A program made the translations under genes and the position numbers. This document shows positions 25,601 through 39,391 of a stretch of 64,000 nucleotides of DNA, piece by piece. This DNA comes from Gymnogyps californianus (lineage: Eukaryota > Chordata > Aves > Accipitriformes > Cathartidae): the NCBI RefSeq assembly GCF_018139145.2, contig NC_059481.1, forward strand, positions 6,622,368 to 6,686,367, in the 5' to 3' direction. Under the pieces are notes generated by a model that was not told where the DNA came from, did no database searches, and saw only the letters and a program-made list of their open reading frames with translations. How positions within the stretch are numbered: position 1 is the stretch's first letter; every line of letters begins with the position of its first letter.

Positions 25601-28600
25601 GGGAGTGTCTAAAGATTAACATCAGTACATACAACTGCTGCACAATGTAATGGTTGTAACTTTGTAGATGGTTGAATGCTACAGACTAACTGAAGGTGGT
25701 TAATTGCAAGTTACAGGTTTTGCTGTATGGGCTCTCTAATCTTTTAATTTTCTGGAAGATGTTGATACACCAGACTTACTGAAGTTAAGGAGAAATTTGA
25801 AGTGGATCAAAATGGGATTACTAGTTCATGTATGTGTTTTCTAAATGGAATTCTTTGTCTGCAGTCTGTGATGCAATTATGCCCAGTTGCAATATTTTAG
25901 TTATTATTTCTCAGTTGTAATGAGATATTAGCCAAAAGCGTCAGGCAGGGACCAAGGTCTCATTAAATTTCAAAGACAATCTGTCTGGACTGTATACTAG
26001 AAAATGGAAATAGAAACTGATCAGTCTGTTATGAAAGGATGAGGAGAAAAGACCAGAGAACTGTTAAGACTTGGACTAGCTGGAAGCATTGTGATCCCCA
26101 AACAGCCTATTAAGATTTGAACTTAAGCAGGAATGTAAAGCCTTGTAAATGGACAGTTCAAGAAATCATTTTGTAGGAGCTCAAAGTTAAAGTAGTGAAG
26201 TTAGTCATGAAGTGGAAAGCTTTACGTGCTGCTTCTCTTCAGGGCTAGTTTCATGAGTAACTCATGTCACATTGTGTTTCTCTGCCTTCCAGAAGGCATC
26301 TTATCAATTCAGCCAGATGAGATACTATATTATGTGAGATACTTAGCACAGGCCACCGAGGAGAATAGGCAGATAGGCAGCCAGCTGCACATCCTATAGT
26401 GAAATGCAGTAGTTCAAGTGAGCGCAGATTATTCAATGTTACCTGAAGCTAAATGCCACAATATAGTTTGTTTAAACAACATACTCCAGGATAGTAGAAG
26501 TCAACCTAAACCAAAAATACCTCATTTAGATTTTTGCCAAAATTTACATAAAATACAAAATTTCCCTTACAGAAGTACAAACAAGTTGTGATGCACAAAT
26601 CTCGTTAAATTCCATGTCTCTGCTCACATATGCCTTGCAGAATGCTTTACTGAATAATGACATTTTCAGCTGTTTCATGAGAGTTTCATTATGATTACAG
26701 CTAGGTTGCTAGGTATTTGTTTCTTTTCAAAGTAGCCAGGAACATCAAACAACATGTCTCCAATCAATACCATTGTTCTTGTTCCTGCTGTAGATGGCAG
26801 TTACAGGTGTTAACCCCTCCTAGGATTTGTTCTATTGTTTGGTAATCAGCCTGGTTCTAAGTTACACAATTAGAAAAGATTAATTGGCCTACACCCAAAA
26901 TTGAAAAATGAACACAAACACTCCTTTTTCTGACATGACTTGACCTTCTCCTCTTGTAATTGCTACCATCTGGGGAGTAGTATCAGCCTGCTCCAATCTG
27001 CTGTCATTGATTCTTTGAGCGACAGTTTGGCTTGTGAATGGAAAGGGTATGTGTCTTTATTGCATATCAGCTAATACTGGAAAAGTAAAACATAACTAAC
27101 TAACTGCTTGTTTTTTAGGCTTAAAAGGCTACAGACTTAATAATTTGATCTTTTTACTCAAAGCTAAATTTTTAGAAACCCTTTACCATATCACTTTCAC
27201 GATTACCTGTGACACAGCACTGTCACCTTGGGCAACCAATAAGTCTCTAATAGGAATAAAGCCTGTAGTAGTCCATAGCAGCAAGCAGGCTTAGTCAAGG
27301 GAATTAGGAATTAGCCTTTTCTAATACCCTGAGTAGATGTTTGCACATCCTCTAACAGAGCTAAAGAACTTCTGCGTGCTGAGGGCTATGGGGAATACTT
27401 TGATTTTAAACTAAACATTATCTTACTATATCTAACTAACATACATCCCAAGAATATGGTGCTTTCTTCAAGTCTGACAAGGTAGGTGCTTCTCATTTTT
27501 CTATTTTTAAGGAAAACAGTAAGGTAAATGAACAGATCGGGTGCAACTGAGAAAAGAAATGTAATCGTCTTTTCTACCATTGTTTGAGTGGCCATTTGCT
27601 TGGGTCAAAGGTCTTTTGCAAAGCAGGATGCTAAAAAGGCTCATTCTACCTTTAGTAAGATGAGAGCTGCCTGGATTTTTCTCCCAAGTGGTAGTTATTT
27701 CTTCCGGTATGTCTTCTGACACTTGAACTTGAATTCATCCTAAGTAGTTTAAATCTGAGCTATTCTTTTAATACAATAACTTTTTTATATACCTGGAATA
27801 TGTTATCTAAGCAAAGTCATTCTCTATCTTACTTGTGTTTAAAAAAAGAGAGGTATTCTTTTTCATATCTCCAAAATGAATAATGAAAGTAAATTTTTAG
27901 CCATCTGAAACATGCTTGAGGAAAAAGTACAGATGTGCATACATATCTTTCGATATGTACTTGTTAAATGCTTTATCAAAGTTCAGGTTTCTTTAGTACT
28001 CATTATACTTGTAGAAGAAAACATTACTGACACATAGAACAGTAAAAGAAATAGATGATGAATGAAAAACGGCTGATGCTGTGTAAGCAAGATGCAAGGC
28101 AAAGATTTGAAATTAACTAATTTTATCTAATTGGTGTTATTTTTGTTGCACTGTCATGATTAGGGATAGATTTCTGAATATTTGCAGTTCATCTCACTTT
28201 ACCAACCACACTGGAATCTAATATGGTCACACTTATTTTGAGATGAACACATAACAGAAAATCAAATTAGATCAATACAGTAGCTTTCCTTGTATCTGTA
28301 TTGATTATGTGGCTGCTGAAACGGAGCTTGGCGGTGAGCTTAGTCACCAGCCGGGCCTTGAGTGGCTCAGATGAGAAACTGCTTGCATCTCATTGTTACT
28401 GAGATGAGAGCCTGGGAGTTTTGCAGGACTGAATCAGTGCACAGCAGGCAGGAAGCACTAGTGAATATGGATGTAGCAACTCCCTATTTATCAGCCAAAC
28501 CAGAGAGAGCTCGATGGCAGCACTAAAACCTCAGTCTATCATGGTTATATCTGTTTTAGTTTGTGAGGACTCACTCTTTTGCTGGGTATTTATGCAACCG

Positions 28601-31600
28601 TGTGTGTCGTAAGTATAAGCACACAACTCGGACATTCTCTTTACAGCCCTAGCTACCAGTTTCAGGGGTGTCAATGGGAAATTCTTCAAAGTGCCTTTCT
28701 ACTTGAAACTTCTTGTTAATTTTGCTGCAGAAATCTTGCTTAATATACAGTTTTCTGCTAGTCATACCAATTTGAATATCAACATGTGCCTTCACCCTTT
28801 CCTCAGACTGCACAAGTTCAGAAATTGAAGTTCAAAAGTAAGTTGTGGGCAAACATAGTTCTTCCAAGAATCCATCTTGCAAGGACATCTTGGTTCAAAT
28901 GTGAGTTAAGCTAAGGAAGTAAGAGTCATGCATCGTCAGGGTAAGTGTCTGCAAATGGAGCCAATCAGGGATATAGTCATCAGGAGTAATTGCATATGTA
29001 TGTGTTCAAAGCTACAAATGGTTGCTTTCAGTCTTGTTCCCATTTCAAGCCAGTTGTCAGACTTCCATCACAACTAATTTAAAACCTTTTGCATCAAGCT
29101 GAGGCCAAGTTGTCATCTTAAAAATACTAATGATTCAAGTTGCCATATCGCCATGTTTCTTCCTTGTTCAGTTTGGGATTTTTTTTCATTCACAGTTGCA
29201 ACTAGATGTGTCCTGATAAAATAGGCCTTTGGTGTTCAGTTTCCTGAATTTTATTAGGGAATAATAATCCTGTTAATGGATGCAAAAATATTACCGCCTT
29301 GAATGTGTTTTCTCCTTTTAATACCAATATTTTTAGCAGAATCTTGTGAGAGTAGTGGTTAGTGAGAAGGTAACGTACACTTACTTTCCCAATGGATTTG
29401 ATAAAAACCGAAAACCTTAAGCATGTGGTGGTACTGATTGAATTATTTTTGGTATGATCCCAGAAAGCTAAGGCATGGACGCTGTTGAGATAAACACAGA
29501 ACAAAAGTGATTAATGCCTGCACATGCAAAGAGCTAAATGGAATCATTTGACTGGATTTACATCACAGGTATACAACCATGTGATAATTGCATTATTTTG
29601 TCCTTTTGGTTGATTCCTATTGTGTCTACTTATTCCCTACTAAAGCAAATGTCAAGGTTCTGATTAAAATGTTTGTATGCTGAGAATTATTTGGCTGCAA
29701 TGAAACAATATAACAACAGCAGATCCTGGAAAAGCCTAGTTCATGTCGACTTAATTAAAGGTGGAATTCAGCCTACTGCTGAGGGCTGGCATAAAGCCAG
29801 TCTATGCTTAACTCTCCCCTGAGTCCTAAAATATGCACTGCTTTTGTTTCTGAACTATGGTAAACTTTATGTGGAGAATTCAACACCTGTAAGGTATGTA
29901 GGATTAGGCCCAGAAAGCTGTAGTAATTGCTAAGGAAAAAAGAAAAAAAGCAATATATTCTATTGCAGAGCACAAAACACAGTACTACTTAAGTGATCTA
30001 AAATTTCTTCTGGTAGTCAAGAAGTTTTCTTGATCTTCTGTCAAATTAGTCTTGGACTTCACTTATGAATTTGCTCTCAAGATGCTATCTACTCATAAAA
30101 TATTTCTTAAAGACTTCATTTCATTGCGCTTCTGTTGTCCTGCAGCACATGAAGATGAAATTTCTTGAGGACATGTGGGGGAAAGCTTCTTTGAGTAGAC
30201 TAATAAGCAGGAATATATTGACTGGATATATGTGTATGTATGTTTGCAAACACTAAGTGGATATGTTCATTTTAAATTTTGCACTTTTCTCTCTGTTGAG
30301 CCAGGAGCTCTTTAAAAAACGAGTGTCAAAATAGGCCAGCTTGTTAAGTTAGGCAGCAGTAGTATGATGGTGACACAGACAGGCGGTTACTCTCCCGTGC
30401 AGGGACCTTGCTGTTCTGGTGCTTCTGCAGTGGTGACTATCCAGAGGTTTACACAGCCTGGTTTTGGTGCCACTTATGCTGTGCCTTCAGTAAAACGGTA
30501 TCTTTGATGTCAGCTCAGCAATCTTGGTTATTGTGTTTTCACAGGTACAACTGTTAGCCATGTTATCTGGAGACGTTGGGCTGTGATTGTTTCCATGAGT
30601 AGAAAACCAAAGGCATGGGAGGAAACACTGCCAAAATGTGTTTTATTTCTGTGTTAATTCCCCCAGTCCCCCTCTTTCAGTCAGATGTTGATATTTTGAT
30701 GAAAATTCAAAATAGAGATCCTGGAATACATTTTAATTAATAGAGGTGGAGAAGAAAAGGAAGTATACAAAAGGATTGTGAGCAGCCTGGACTGAGATGG
30801 CAGAATGGACAGCTCCTAAAAATGTGCAGACTGATAAATATATTTTCTAGAGAAGAAGTGTGATGTATGCACTAGAAAGGAACTTCCTGTGAGGAAGAAA
30901 ATGCCCCCAGATGTACCTTATTCCCCAGAAGCAGATGGACAAATGCCATTACTCTTACTGATTGGGCAAGTAGTAGTTTGATGGTACTCAGCAGGGAACA
31001 AACACCCATTTTGTAGTGTGGCGCACTGGTGATTGCTGGGCAAAGGGACTGATGGCAGGACAGAAGTGGGCTAGTACATCTGCAGTTAAGCAGAGTCACC
31101 AGCTGCTGTATTCACGGGCAGAGAAGCGCATTGGTTATGCTGTTCCTTCTCAGAGCTGCCACAGCTCAGAGCTTCCTGTTCCTTGCAGTCTGAATGGAAT
31201 ATTTCTCTGCCAGCTGAAGGAAGGCTGTCCTGCTGCCTGCAAGGCATCTTTGTGCAGATGTGCAGAATTTCTCTCTTCTGGAAGCTGTCTGCGCTGCTTT
31301 ACTCAGACAAAAAGTTGACTGCCCAAATGTGAATTAGGAGAGCCTGTAAGAGCCTTTTAGTATAACAGTTCTCTGCTGACTTGAATATACTTTTTTTTTT
31401 TATCAATCACACGATATAGTTTAAAAACCTGTTTAAAGAGCTTTTCCTTTCTGAAGCCACCTTAAGGTCAGTGGTACAGTAGTAAGTGCGCTAAACATTC
31501 ATGTAGCTGCAGTCTAGATGGTCTATTCCAGCAGATGCACATTTTACACTCCTCAGTTTTTCCCAGCTTAGTGAGTAAACTTACAGTCTTAGCTGACTGC

Positions 31601-33240
31601 AGAAAGATTAGTTTACTTCAGTGGGCTTAATCTATGACATAGACTAATCTTGATGTGATCCTATTACAGCAAGGTCAGGTGGGATTGTAGGTTTTGATTG
31701 TCTTGCTTTGCTCATTTGACTCTAGCATGTGTGTTTTGGAGCAGTTTTTGTCTTTACTGGTGTCTCTGAGACTTCATAGTCAGGAGAGAGAGATGGCTAA
31801 CTCATGTGATCCCAAGTACAAAAATGTTAGGAGATTTGACTATGAAAGAGAAAAAAAAAAGAGGTCTTCGCCCCATTATGTATCCCCTTATCAATGTCAC
31901 TTGTTGAAATTTAGGAAGTAGCAAAGATAATCCACTATCATCTGTCAGATCTCTGGAGATCAGTGTGGCATGAGTTGGTCAGCTGGAGTATTACTGTGAT
32001 AAATGTTCCTAGCAGAAACAGAGAACCTGTAACTGAAGGAGCTGGTAAAGGTGGGAATTCTCTGTATAATTGCTTCTGGACAGAGACTTGGATAATGGGT
32101 TTGTCACAGCTATCTTTCATTTGCCTCTCACTGTAAGAGGGCATGGCAGGCTGGTGGCTGTTAGGTCTAGATGTTGCTGGTAGAGTAGTGATCTGTAGCT
32201 GCCCAGAAGCTTTTTGTTTCTAGTGATTAACTTGGCACATTTTACCACTGAATGTGAACTGGAGCTAATGTCATAATCAACAGATAAAAGGGATGAGGTG
32301 CTCCTGACGGTCTGTGAGTGAGGGTGCATGGTGTTGTCTTTCTCTAGCATGAGCATTACAGCAACTCCTGTTGGTGATCCCCAGGAAATCAGTAAAAATG
32401 TTACGGGTTTGCCCTATTCTTCTACATAGATTGTCAGCAAAAAGCACAGTTGCATTTTTATCTAGTGCTTGGTAGGCAGATGAGAGCAATGAATTTTTCT
32501 CCTAATTGGCTTCTGAAAATCTCCCTCAATTTAATTAGGTTTCACTACTTTGATGCGCATTTCTTTTCTTAACAAATATCTGTCAACAGAAGGTAAAACA
32601 CTACAATCAGAAAACATCCAGCATACGTTAAAACTCACTGGAATGTCACAGGACTCGGTGAGTTAAGCAATGAGAATAAATAGGGACCAGCAATACACTT
32701 GAGAGGTGCTAACCTCTGCCAGACAAGACCATCTAGGAGATGCTGATTCATTGCTTGCTGATGTGCGCTAGATTACCAAGCCATGTTTCCTGACTGCATC
32801 ATCTGTGATAGGTAAATTTAACTGAAATAGAGAGACCTTTAAGTGCTAGAGTTATAATGCAGAGAAGGGGGATCAATGCTATTGTATTTGTATTTCTCCT
32901 CCTGTGTTTTTCTTACTTCCAGTGATGTGTGAACTCTGAAATGAGATGTTCGGTTTGTGTAGCCAACCCTTTTAAATGAACACCCTTGAAAGTTCAGCTG
33001 AGGTTTCCCTTTCTTTCTCTTTTGGTAAGTTTCATTAATGTTGGCAGTGTACTTTGAACATCTTGCAAAATTTTTGAACTCATTACCGTGAAGAACTGTG
33101 GGCTTGTCAATACAGTTGAGAATGTTCTTGTGAAAATGTAGGGATTGTTTGCTTGAGCACTTTGCAAACAATAACCATGCTTGCATCTGTCCAAGGACAT
33201 CAAATGATTTTACAAACCTCAGGGAATTAAGAGTCTTTGC
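22687..33240. other. long non-coding stretch
   Basis: About 10.5 kb with no recognisable gene. Open frames are at most about 110 codons and have no domains. A weak MIR-like piece is listed separately at 27213. A 'TTTACTTCAGTGGGCTT' string is at 31612-31628. AT-rich DNA with TAATTA-type homeodomain cores around 23060-23320 could be a conserved element, but I have no comparison to show it. Confidence 0.55.
27213..27247 (+). repeat. possible MIR-like SINE fragment
   Basis: 'ACTGTCACCTTGGGCAA' resembles the MIR core CTGTGTGACCTTGGGCAAGTCAC, and the following 'AAGTCTCT' could be its continuation. Only about 30 bases match, so this may be chance. Confidence 0.25.
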
Positions 33241-33372
33241 ATAGGTTTATATGATTGCTTCTTTTGTTCAGATAGAGAAACCAAGGTATTAAAGATACAG
33301 GGTGACTTGCGCATGGTCCCATAGAAAGTCAGGGCCAGGGCCAGGAAGACGTTATTTGATTCTCAGTTCCTT
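33241..33372 (-). repeat. MIR-like SINE, reverse orientation
   Basis: This is the clearest MIR-type copy in the window. On the plus strand 'GATAGAGAAACCAAGG', 'GGTGACTTGCGCATGGTCCC', a CATAGAAAGTCAGGGCC block and 'TTTGATTCTCAG' match in order the reverse complement of the MIR core (GATGAGGAAACTGAGG, GTGACTTGCCCAAGGTCACAC, AGTGGCAGAGCC, ATTCGAACCCAG). The short GGGCCA duplication at 33332-33343 is private to this copy. The 5' limit is uncertain. Confidence 0.7.
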
Positions 33373-35427
33373 ACTTTACTTCTAAACCTGTTCTACACCT
33401 TATGTTTGCTTTTATCTTGCAGCTAACTCGTACTTCATATTGTCTTGTTCTTCTTGCATCAAAATGTATTGCATATGCACATTTCTAGGTCTTCTCTAGG
33501 TTACAGTTGCCATTGTTACTAACCGGTCCAAATTTATTTTATGTATTGTATTCATTTTTCTCATTTGAAAAGCAATTTTCACAATCAGAGCCAACATGAT
33601 TATGTACAATACCAGTACGTTATGGTTTAGGAAAGGTCACTGGCCCATTAAATTCCTTTTCTTAGAGAGGTTTTTAAACCTCTCCTGGACAATTAATTGC
33701 AAATAAAGATGGACATTTCAGCATATTTCACTTTTTCCACATGCTACTATAGTGCAAAAGGAATTAAATATTAGACATTTTAATGCTTATATTTCTAAAG
33801 GGAGGACAAACAAAACTGTATTAGAAAATCCTATTCTTTCCCTTCAAGAAAATATATGCTGCAGAATATCCACCAGATGGAGCTGGTGATACTAAAAAAA
33901 GTGTTACTTCTGCGTGAGAACCAAGTTGCCAAGTGATGGAGGTAAGAAGTATTTAGCATTGAAGATACCAAATGGATATGGCACTAGTAACTATGTATTT
34001 GGAATTTCACAACGGAACTCAATGTTATGAATAAGAAAACTGATACATTAACAAAGCATCTAATGGAAGTCTGTCCTTCCCCCTTTTTAGAACTGATAGC
34101 AATTCAATTAGCTCCCAACTAGCTAGTTGCTTCCTCTATCTCGGGAATGATGGAGCACAGTAGGAAGCCTTGTTTCATTGTTTAGTACGTTGACTATGAG
34201 CAGAGTTCCAGTGCACCTGCCTCAGACCTTCCTTTACCCAAGCAGGGAGCGGGCTTTTGTTACCAGTTGTAGATGTTGTCTTGTGGTGGGAAGCAGAAAT
34301 AAACTTCCTTCCAAAGTTACATGTTCGTTCTTTCAATTCTCAGATCAGTGGAGTTTTGTGGGCTAGTATCTAGTGTTCAGGCTTTAATGCTTACTTGTAT
34401 TTAAACTACTCATTTTGTTTATGATTTAATTCTTCAGCTCTCTCTTTTTCTTCACTATCCTTTCAAGTCCTCTGTTATTAGCTAAGAAAGAGACATTCTG
34501 GCTTTCAGCCTTTATTTTAGTTGCTGGTAAATATGGAAATCTTCTGGATTTATTTAACTAGCTTTGTTTGAGAGTAGAGTATTGCGTTGAAAAAAGTGGT
34601 GTACTGAACACTGAAATGATGGCAATTTTTTGCTCAGCTGAAATGAAAAAGAAAACTCTTGTTACTGGCATGAGATCCTATCCTCATTGAAATCTATGTC
34701 AAAACCGCCTTTGCTTTTAAGATTGTGAGGCTGAAGCTGATTGCTGTCTATGTTTATACAGTGTACGTTAAAGTCACCTGGCATGAATCTAATTTTCAGT
34801 GGGGACCACCACCAGTGGCCATGGTTCTACTTCTGAAATCAGTCTTTTTTGCATTTTGGATCTAGGGTCACCCTGCTCACACCCGCAAGGGCCCCAGCAT
34901 CCTTCCAGTCTGCCCAGCACAACGGACTCTTGGTGCTCCCCTCTAGCTCCAGTTTGTTGTTGCAATAACAGGGCTACCATTCCATTTTTATTAGAGGGCA
35001 AAAGTAACTGTATTAATGTACAGACCGTTTCAGCCATGTTTTAGAAATAGGAGAAAAACATTTCAAACTGTATTAACAGGAAATATTTAAAGGCATTTTA
35101 TTTACCACATCTAGTTGTTTGAGTATAAACAGAGTGCTTGGAAAATAATGAAAATATAGGGAAAATTAAGAAAAATCTTGGCAAACTGATCATAGTGGTC
35201 ATCCAGGGGTGAACACTCTGTTAGTACTTTTTATCATTTGTCAGTCTAGGCTAATAGATAGTTTAATTAACTACGAGGAAGTGCTTTGTCACATAGACAA
35301 GTCTGAGTCCAGTGAGAAGTCATTGCTCAGGGTTGATGATGCACAGAAAATGGAGAAGGTTGCAGCAAAGCTGGTCTGTAAAACAATCACATAAAGTGCA
35401 GTGTAATCCTTTCTGTCATCTAATTTA

Positions 35428-35463
35428 TTGTATTACTATTGTATTACTGTATCACTGTATTGT
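35428..35463. repeat. short tandem repeat, about 11-bp unit
   Basis: Three to four imperfect copies of a TTGTATTACTA-like unit in tandem. It is a minor slippage-type repeat. Confidence 0.6.
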
Positions 35464-36699
35464 GAGGACTGGAAAGAGTTCTGTTTTTCTATCTGTCTAA
35501 AAGAAAAGTTACTTATAAGTGTGCTGAGACTGAATGAACATCATTGTAATTAATTTGTTGTCATTATCCTTAAAGTAGACATGAAATCCTAGAATGTTTT
35601 TAAACATTTAAACATTAAACTCAGCTTTGTATCCAGAGTAACATAGGACAATATGACTGAGCTGTCTCTTCAATTCTTTGCATACCACTAAAGGCAAGGG
35701 GACTAGAAATTCACCTGGTCCAAGGATGACAGGCTACCTGTGCTACTTGCAAAGTAACCGGGTAGATACAGGTCCTGAATTCATCAATTCCAGAGCTAAA
35801 TTCTACATGTAGGAGAGGGAGGAAGTTTTTACTCCTGTTATAGAAATTCAGTCATTTCCAGTTTTAATTCATCCTATGTAATTTTGCACATTAAGTTGCT
35901 ATCCGAGATCTGGTGACGTTTCTTATCTGTTTCCATCAGTATCTGTTACGGACAACCTAATATTGTGGAGAATTGGGCTTTGAAGACAAATAAAATAAAT
36001 AGCAAATTGCTTTACTTCTTACAATGAACGAGAGCCCATGAACTATCTACTTGTTCACCTAGAGGAGTTTTTAACCCACTAGTTATGGCATTGGCTAGCG
36101 AAATATTGTAAGTACAACTTTTTTCTCCACAGAAGTAGCTTCCATGTTTTTTGAAATCTTTTTTGGAAACATTCCTATTTTCCTCACAAAACTAAAACTC
36201 AGTAGTTTTACTGAAAATGTTGCTTTTATGGAAACTCAGATTTTGCATTCTTATTTCTTCTGCACAGTAATAACCAAACAGTGCATCATAAATCTGTGTT
36301 TTTTAAATGGAAGATGGTTAATCAATTCCACCAGTGCTACTGCATTCTCAGGTTCATGAGAAACTAACTGGGCCTGGATTTAGTTCTACTAATATTTGCA
36401 TTAAACCCCCAAACCTCAAATTTCCAATATCTGTCCTGTAACTTACACAAATTTATTCAAATTAGGCTCTCTCTCCATTTCTTGTTTCAATATGGAAATG
36501 CTTTATTTATGTAGCTGATTGAAGAATTGATGAGTGAAACAGGTTTCAGTCGAAAAGTATTGGTTTATCAAAACTGAAATATTTCACAATAACTGTGTTT
36601 TAATAAACTTGAAAATAAATACTGCTATCTTTAGGAAGTTTGCAGAAGGAGAGGGACAAAAAGACAAAATTGTTCTAAACCACAGCTGCCTTTCTGAGA

Positions 36700-36752
36700 T
36701 AGGGATTTATTAGCCCAGTTTCCTGATCTGAACTGACTGAGGTCACATGGTA
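36700..36752 (-). repeat. possible MIR-like SINE fragment
   Basis: 'TTATTAGCCCAGTTTCCTGA' followed by an ACTGACTGAGGTCACATGG string resembles the reverse MIR core (TTATTATCCCCATTTTACAGATGAGGAAACTGAGG … AAGGTCACACAG) with a deletion between the blocks. The match is short and gapped, so confidence is low. Confidence 0.3.
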
Positions 36753-39391
36753 CATTTTGAAGACAGCAGTTCATGGCACAATAACTATATTCCTTACACA
36801 AATCATTTGGAACCTTGGTACCTGTTTAGTAGCTAAGCGCATAAGCCAGTAGAGCTAAGCGTTGTGGAGAGTGGGGGTCTTCCCACTGTCTTAGTACTAT
36901 TCTGTAGCTATTCATGTGAAAGTTGAAGAAATGAATAGACCTGGAGATAGTTTTAAGTTATCTTTTTCCCTCCTTTTGCCCACAAAAGTCTTGAAAACTC
37001 TACAGTACATTCAATCTTTGGCTCATTAGTAGAACTGAAACAATAATTAGTTTGCTTTCATAAAAGCCCAGAGCAATGAAACATTGCCATTGTAAACAAC
37101 TAAATGAGGAGTGAAACATCACAGCCAGTGTTTTAGGCTTTGCACAGGTAAAACAGAGATTTATCCCAAGTGAAGGCCTGAATATCTGTAGTAGCTTAGC
37201 ATCTAAATTCAGTATTCAAACTGAACCGCTGCTTTATTTTTAAAGAGCTTTTCTTATTCTGTTTTAATGTCCCTAAAGCAGTTATGAAGTTTAATCTGCA
37301 TACAGGTTTTTTTTATTATTATCTTCATAGTCCCATTTTTAGAATTCAGGTTTTACCTCCCCATGTTTTAAAGAAACAGAAGTCAACAACTCCATTTTCT
37401 TTCCCTTTTCTTAGCTTGGAAGACCTAGCTGTTTGCAGAATCCTAGGAAAAGACAAGGAAGTGATTTGTCAGAGTGCTCCCAACCTGATTCTAAATGTGC
37501 CCCGAGCTGTTTCAGCTTGGTTGGAAATTGAACATATGATGCAGTAGTTGAAGGGATCCACTGTCCTGTTTTCACCTCCGCCTCTTTGAGAACAGCAGTA
37601 AGATGTCACTAGTTCTCTAATTATATTAGTAGGCAATTTGCATGTGAAGTAAATCACTGTACATGGGGATGTGGCATACGATATGCCATCGAGGCCTGAA
37701 TTTTCAAAAATACCCGTTAACCATGGTCTAGATCCTCACAAATGCCCACTGAGATTAATTTAGATAGTCTTATATGCTGGATAAGGGCCTTTATCTGCTT
37801 CAGTTTTTGAAAAGTCATTTGAGGCAATAAGAATCTGAATTGAAGAAATGTGGCAGCTCCCATTTGCTATTATAGGAGCTGTTGCTTGTTCAGCATTTTT
37901 CAGAATTAGGTCAGGAACTGTCTTGAGCTTCAGCAATCAAAATTAATGAGTTTCTTACCACTATTTGAACCTTTAACCAATTATACTGTTCCTTATCTGC
38001 AAAATGATGTGTTGGATTTCTGTTATTAGTTACCTGGGTAGTATTTATAGGAAAAAAAAAAAAGAGGGCCCAAGCAGAAAATTATATTGATGTGCAAAGT
38101 ATGGGTCTATTATCCTTTTCATGGAAGACATTATCTAATGGCTTCCTGACATGTGGTGCATATCCGCTACTACCAGTACATGTGTAATAAATGGATAAGG
38201 AAATGTGCAATCCAGCCAAGCTGGGAGCTGTGACTGGTTTTCTCCTGGTAATCAACACTGCCATCAGTAATACATGGCAGGGGGGGAACCCAACCAAAAA
38301 AAAAGATGATGTGTCACACCTGGAGGTCCTTCTTATTTTTTACATCACACAGATATAAACAAGTAATTCAGCTTTCCTGTGCCTCAGCTGCTGCCTTAGT
38401 TGTTAGAGATGAGGATGCTTCCTTGCTTCCCAAGGGTATTGAAGTTTAGGTTTTCAATGTTCAAGTCACTTGAATCTTAAGATGGGAAGTGCTATAGAAA
38501 TAGCTACTAAGTTCTAGGCAATACAATCTAAGTACAATGCATTGTATATCGGGCAGGAACAGATGAATGCGCATAATTTATGCTGTCCTCAGCCATCATT
38601 TTCTTGTATTGTTATTTCTTCTATCCCAGGTAGTTTCAAACCAGGGAAAGAAACCAACTCACTCATTTAGTTTTATTAATCAGATATGAAGTCACTGCTA
38701 ATAGTAAGTAGAGCTTCTTGTGGTATTGTTTGAAAGCACATGAATGTCAAACATGCAGTGCTGGACAAATTTGCCTGTAAAAATGCTCTCCTGACACCAT
38801 TTTGTGTGACAAAGTATTCTTCATTTCCACTTCTAATGTAACACACCTACTCACTTAGATGGAAGCTGATTGTGTTTAAATTGCTATGTGTCCCAGTGTG
38901 CTTCCACACCCTCCAAAAACTGTCTCTGCTTGTACAAGCAGCCTTTAATGCACTTCAGAGGCTACTTAGGGGAAAGGAGCCACAGAGCTGCAAGAGAAAA
39001 ACTCATGGTGGTGTTCTATGATCAAATTAAACCCATCCAACCACAGGCTGCTCCACTGTTAGTACTAGTGATCATGTAGCCACATGGAAGATTGTTAAAC
39101 AGCTGACAACTAGCCCTGTCTATGCAATAAGTCTTCAGCTGGCTCAGCCTGCAGTTAAATGGACTTGTGTATGTTGTAAAACTGTTCTTTTGATGTCTCT
39201 AACGATGCTGTATTAAGATAGCAGAATCTGAGACATGCCCCCCATCACAAATTCAGACTCCAAGTTATCCTGCTGGGCTTCAGTTCAGCGCAGTAATTCT
39301 AAACTGTTGAGATGAACACGTTTTTTTCATTTTTAATTTTTAATTTGAATATGTCTTTGTAGGTATAATGCTGTGATACAGAAGGGGCTGA

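Larger units (their letters stand above)
33373..39391. other. non-coding stretch
   Basis: No gene recognised. It contains a small tandem repeat of roughly 11 bases (TGTATTACTAT-like, 35428-35463) and a weak MIR-like string near 36700-36752. Overlapping plus and minus frames at 34789-35044 are mirror images of the same DNA and carry no domain. Confidence 0.55.
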
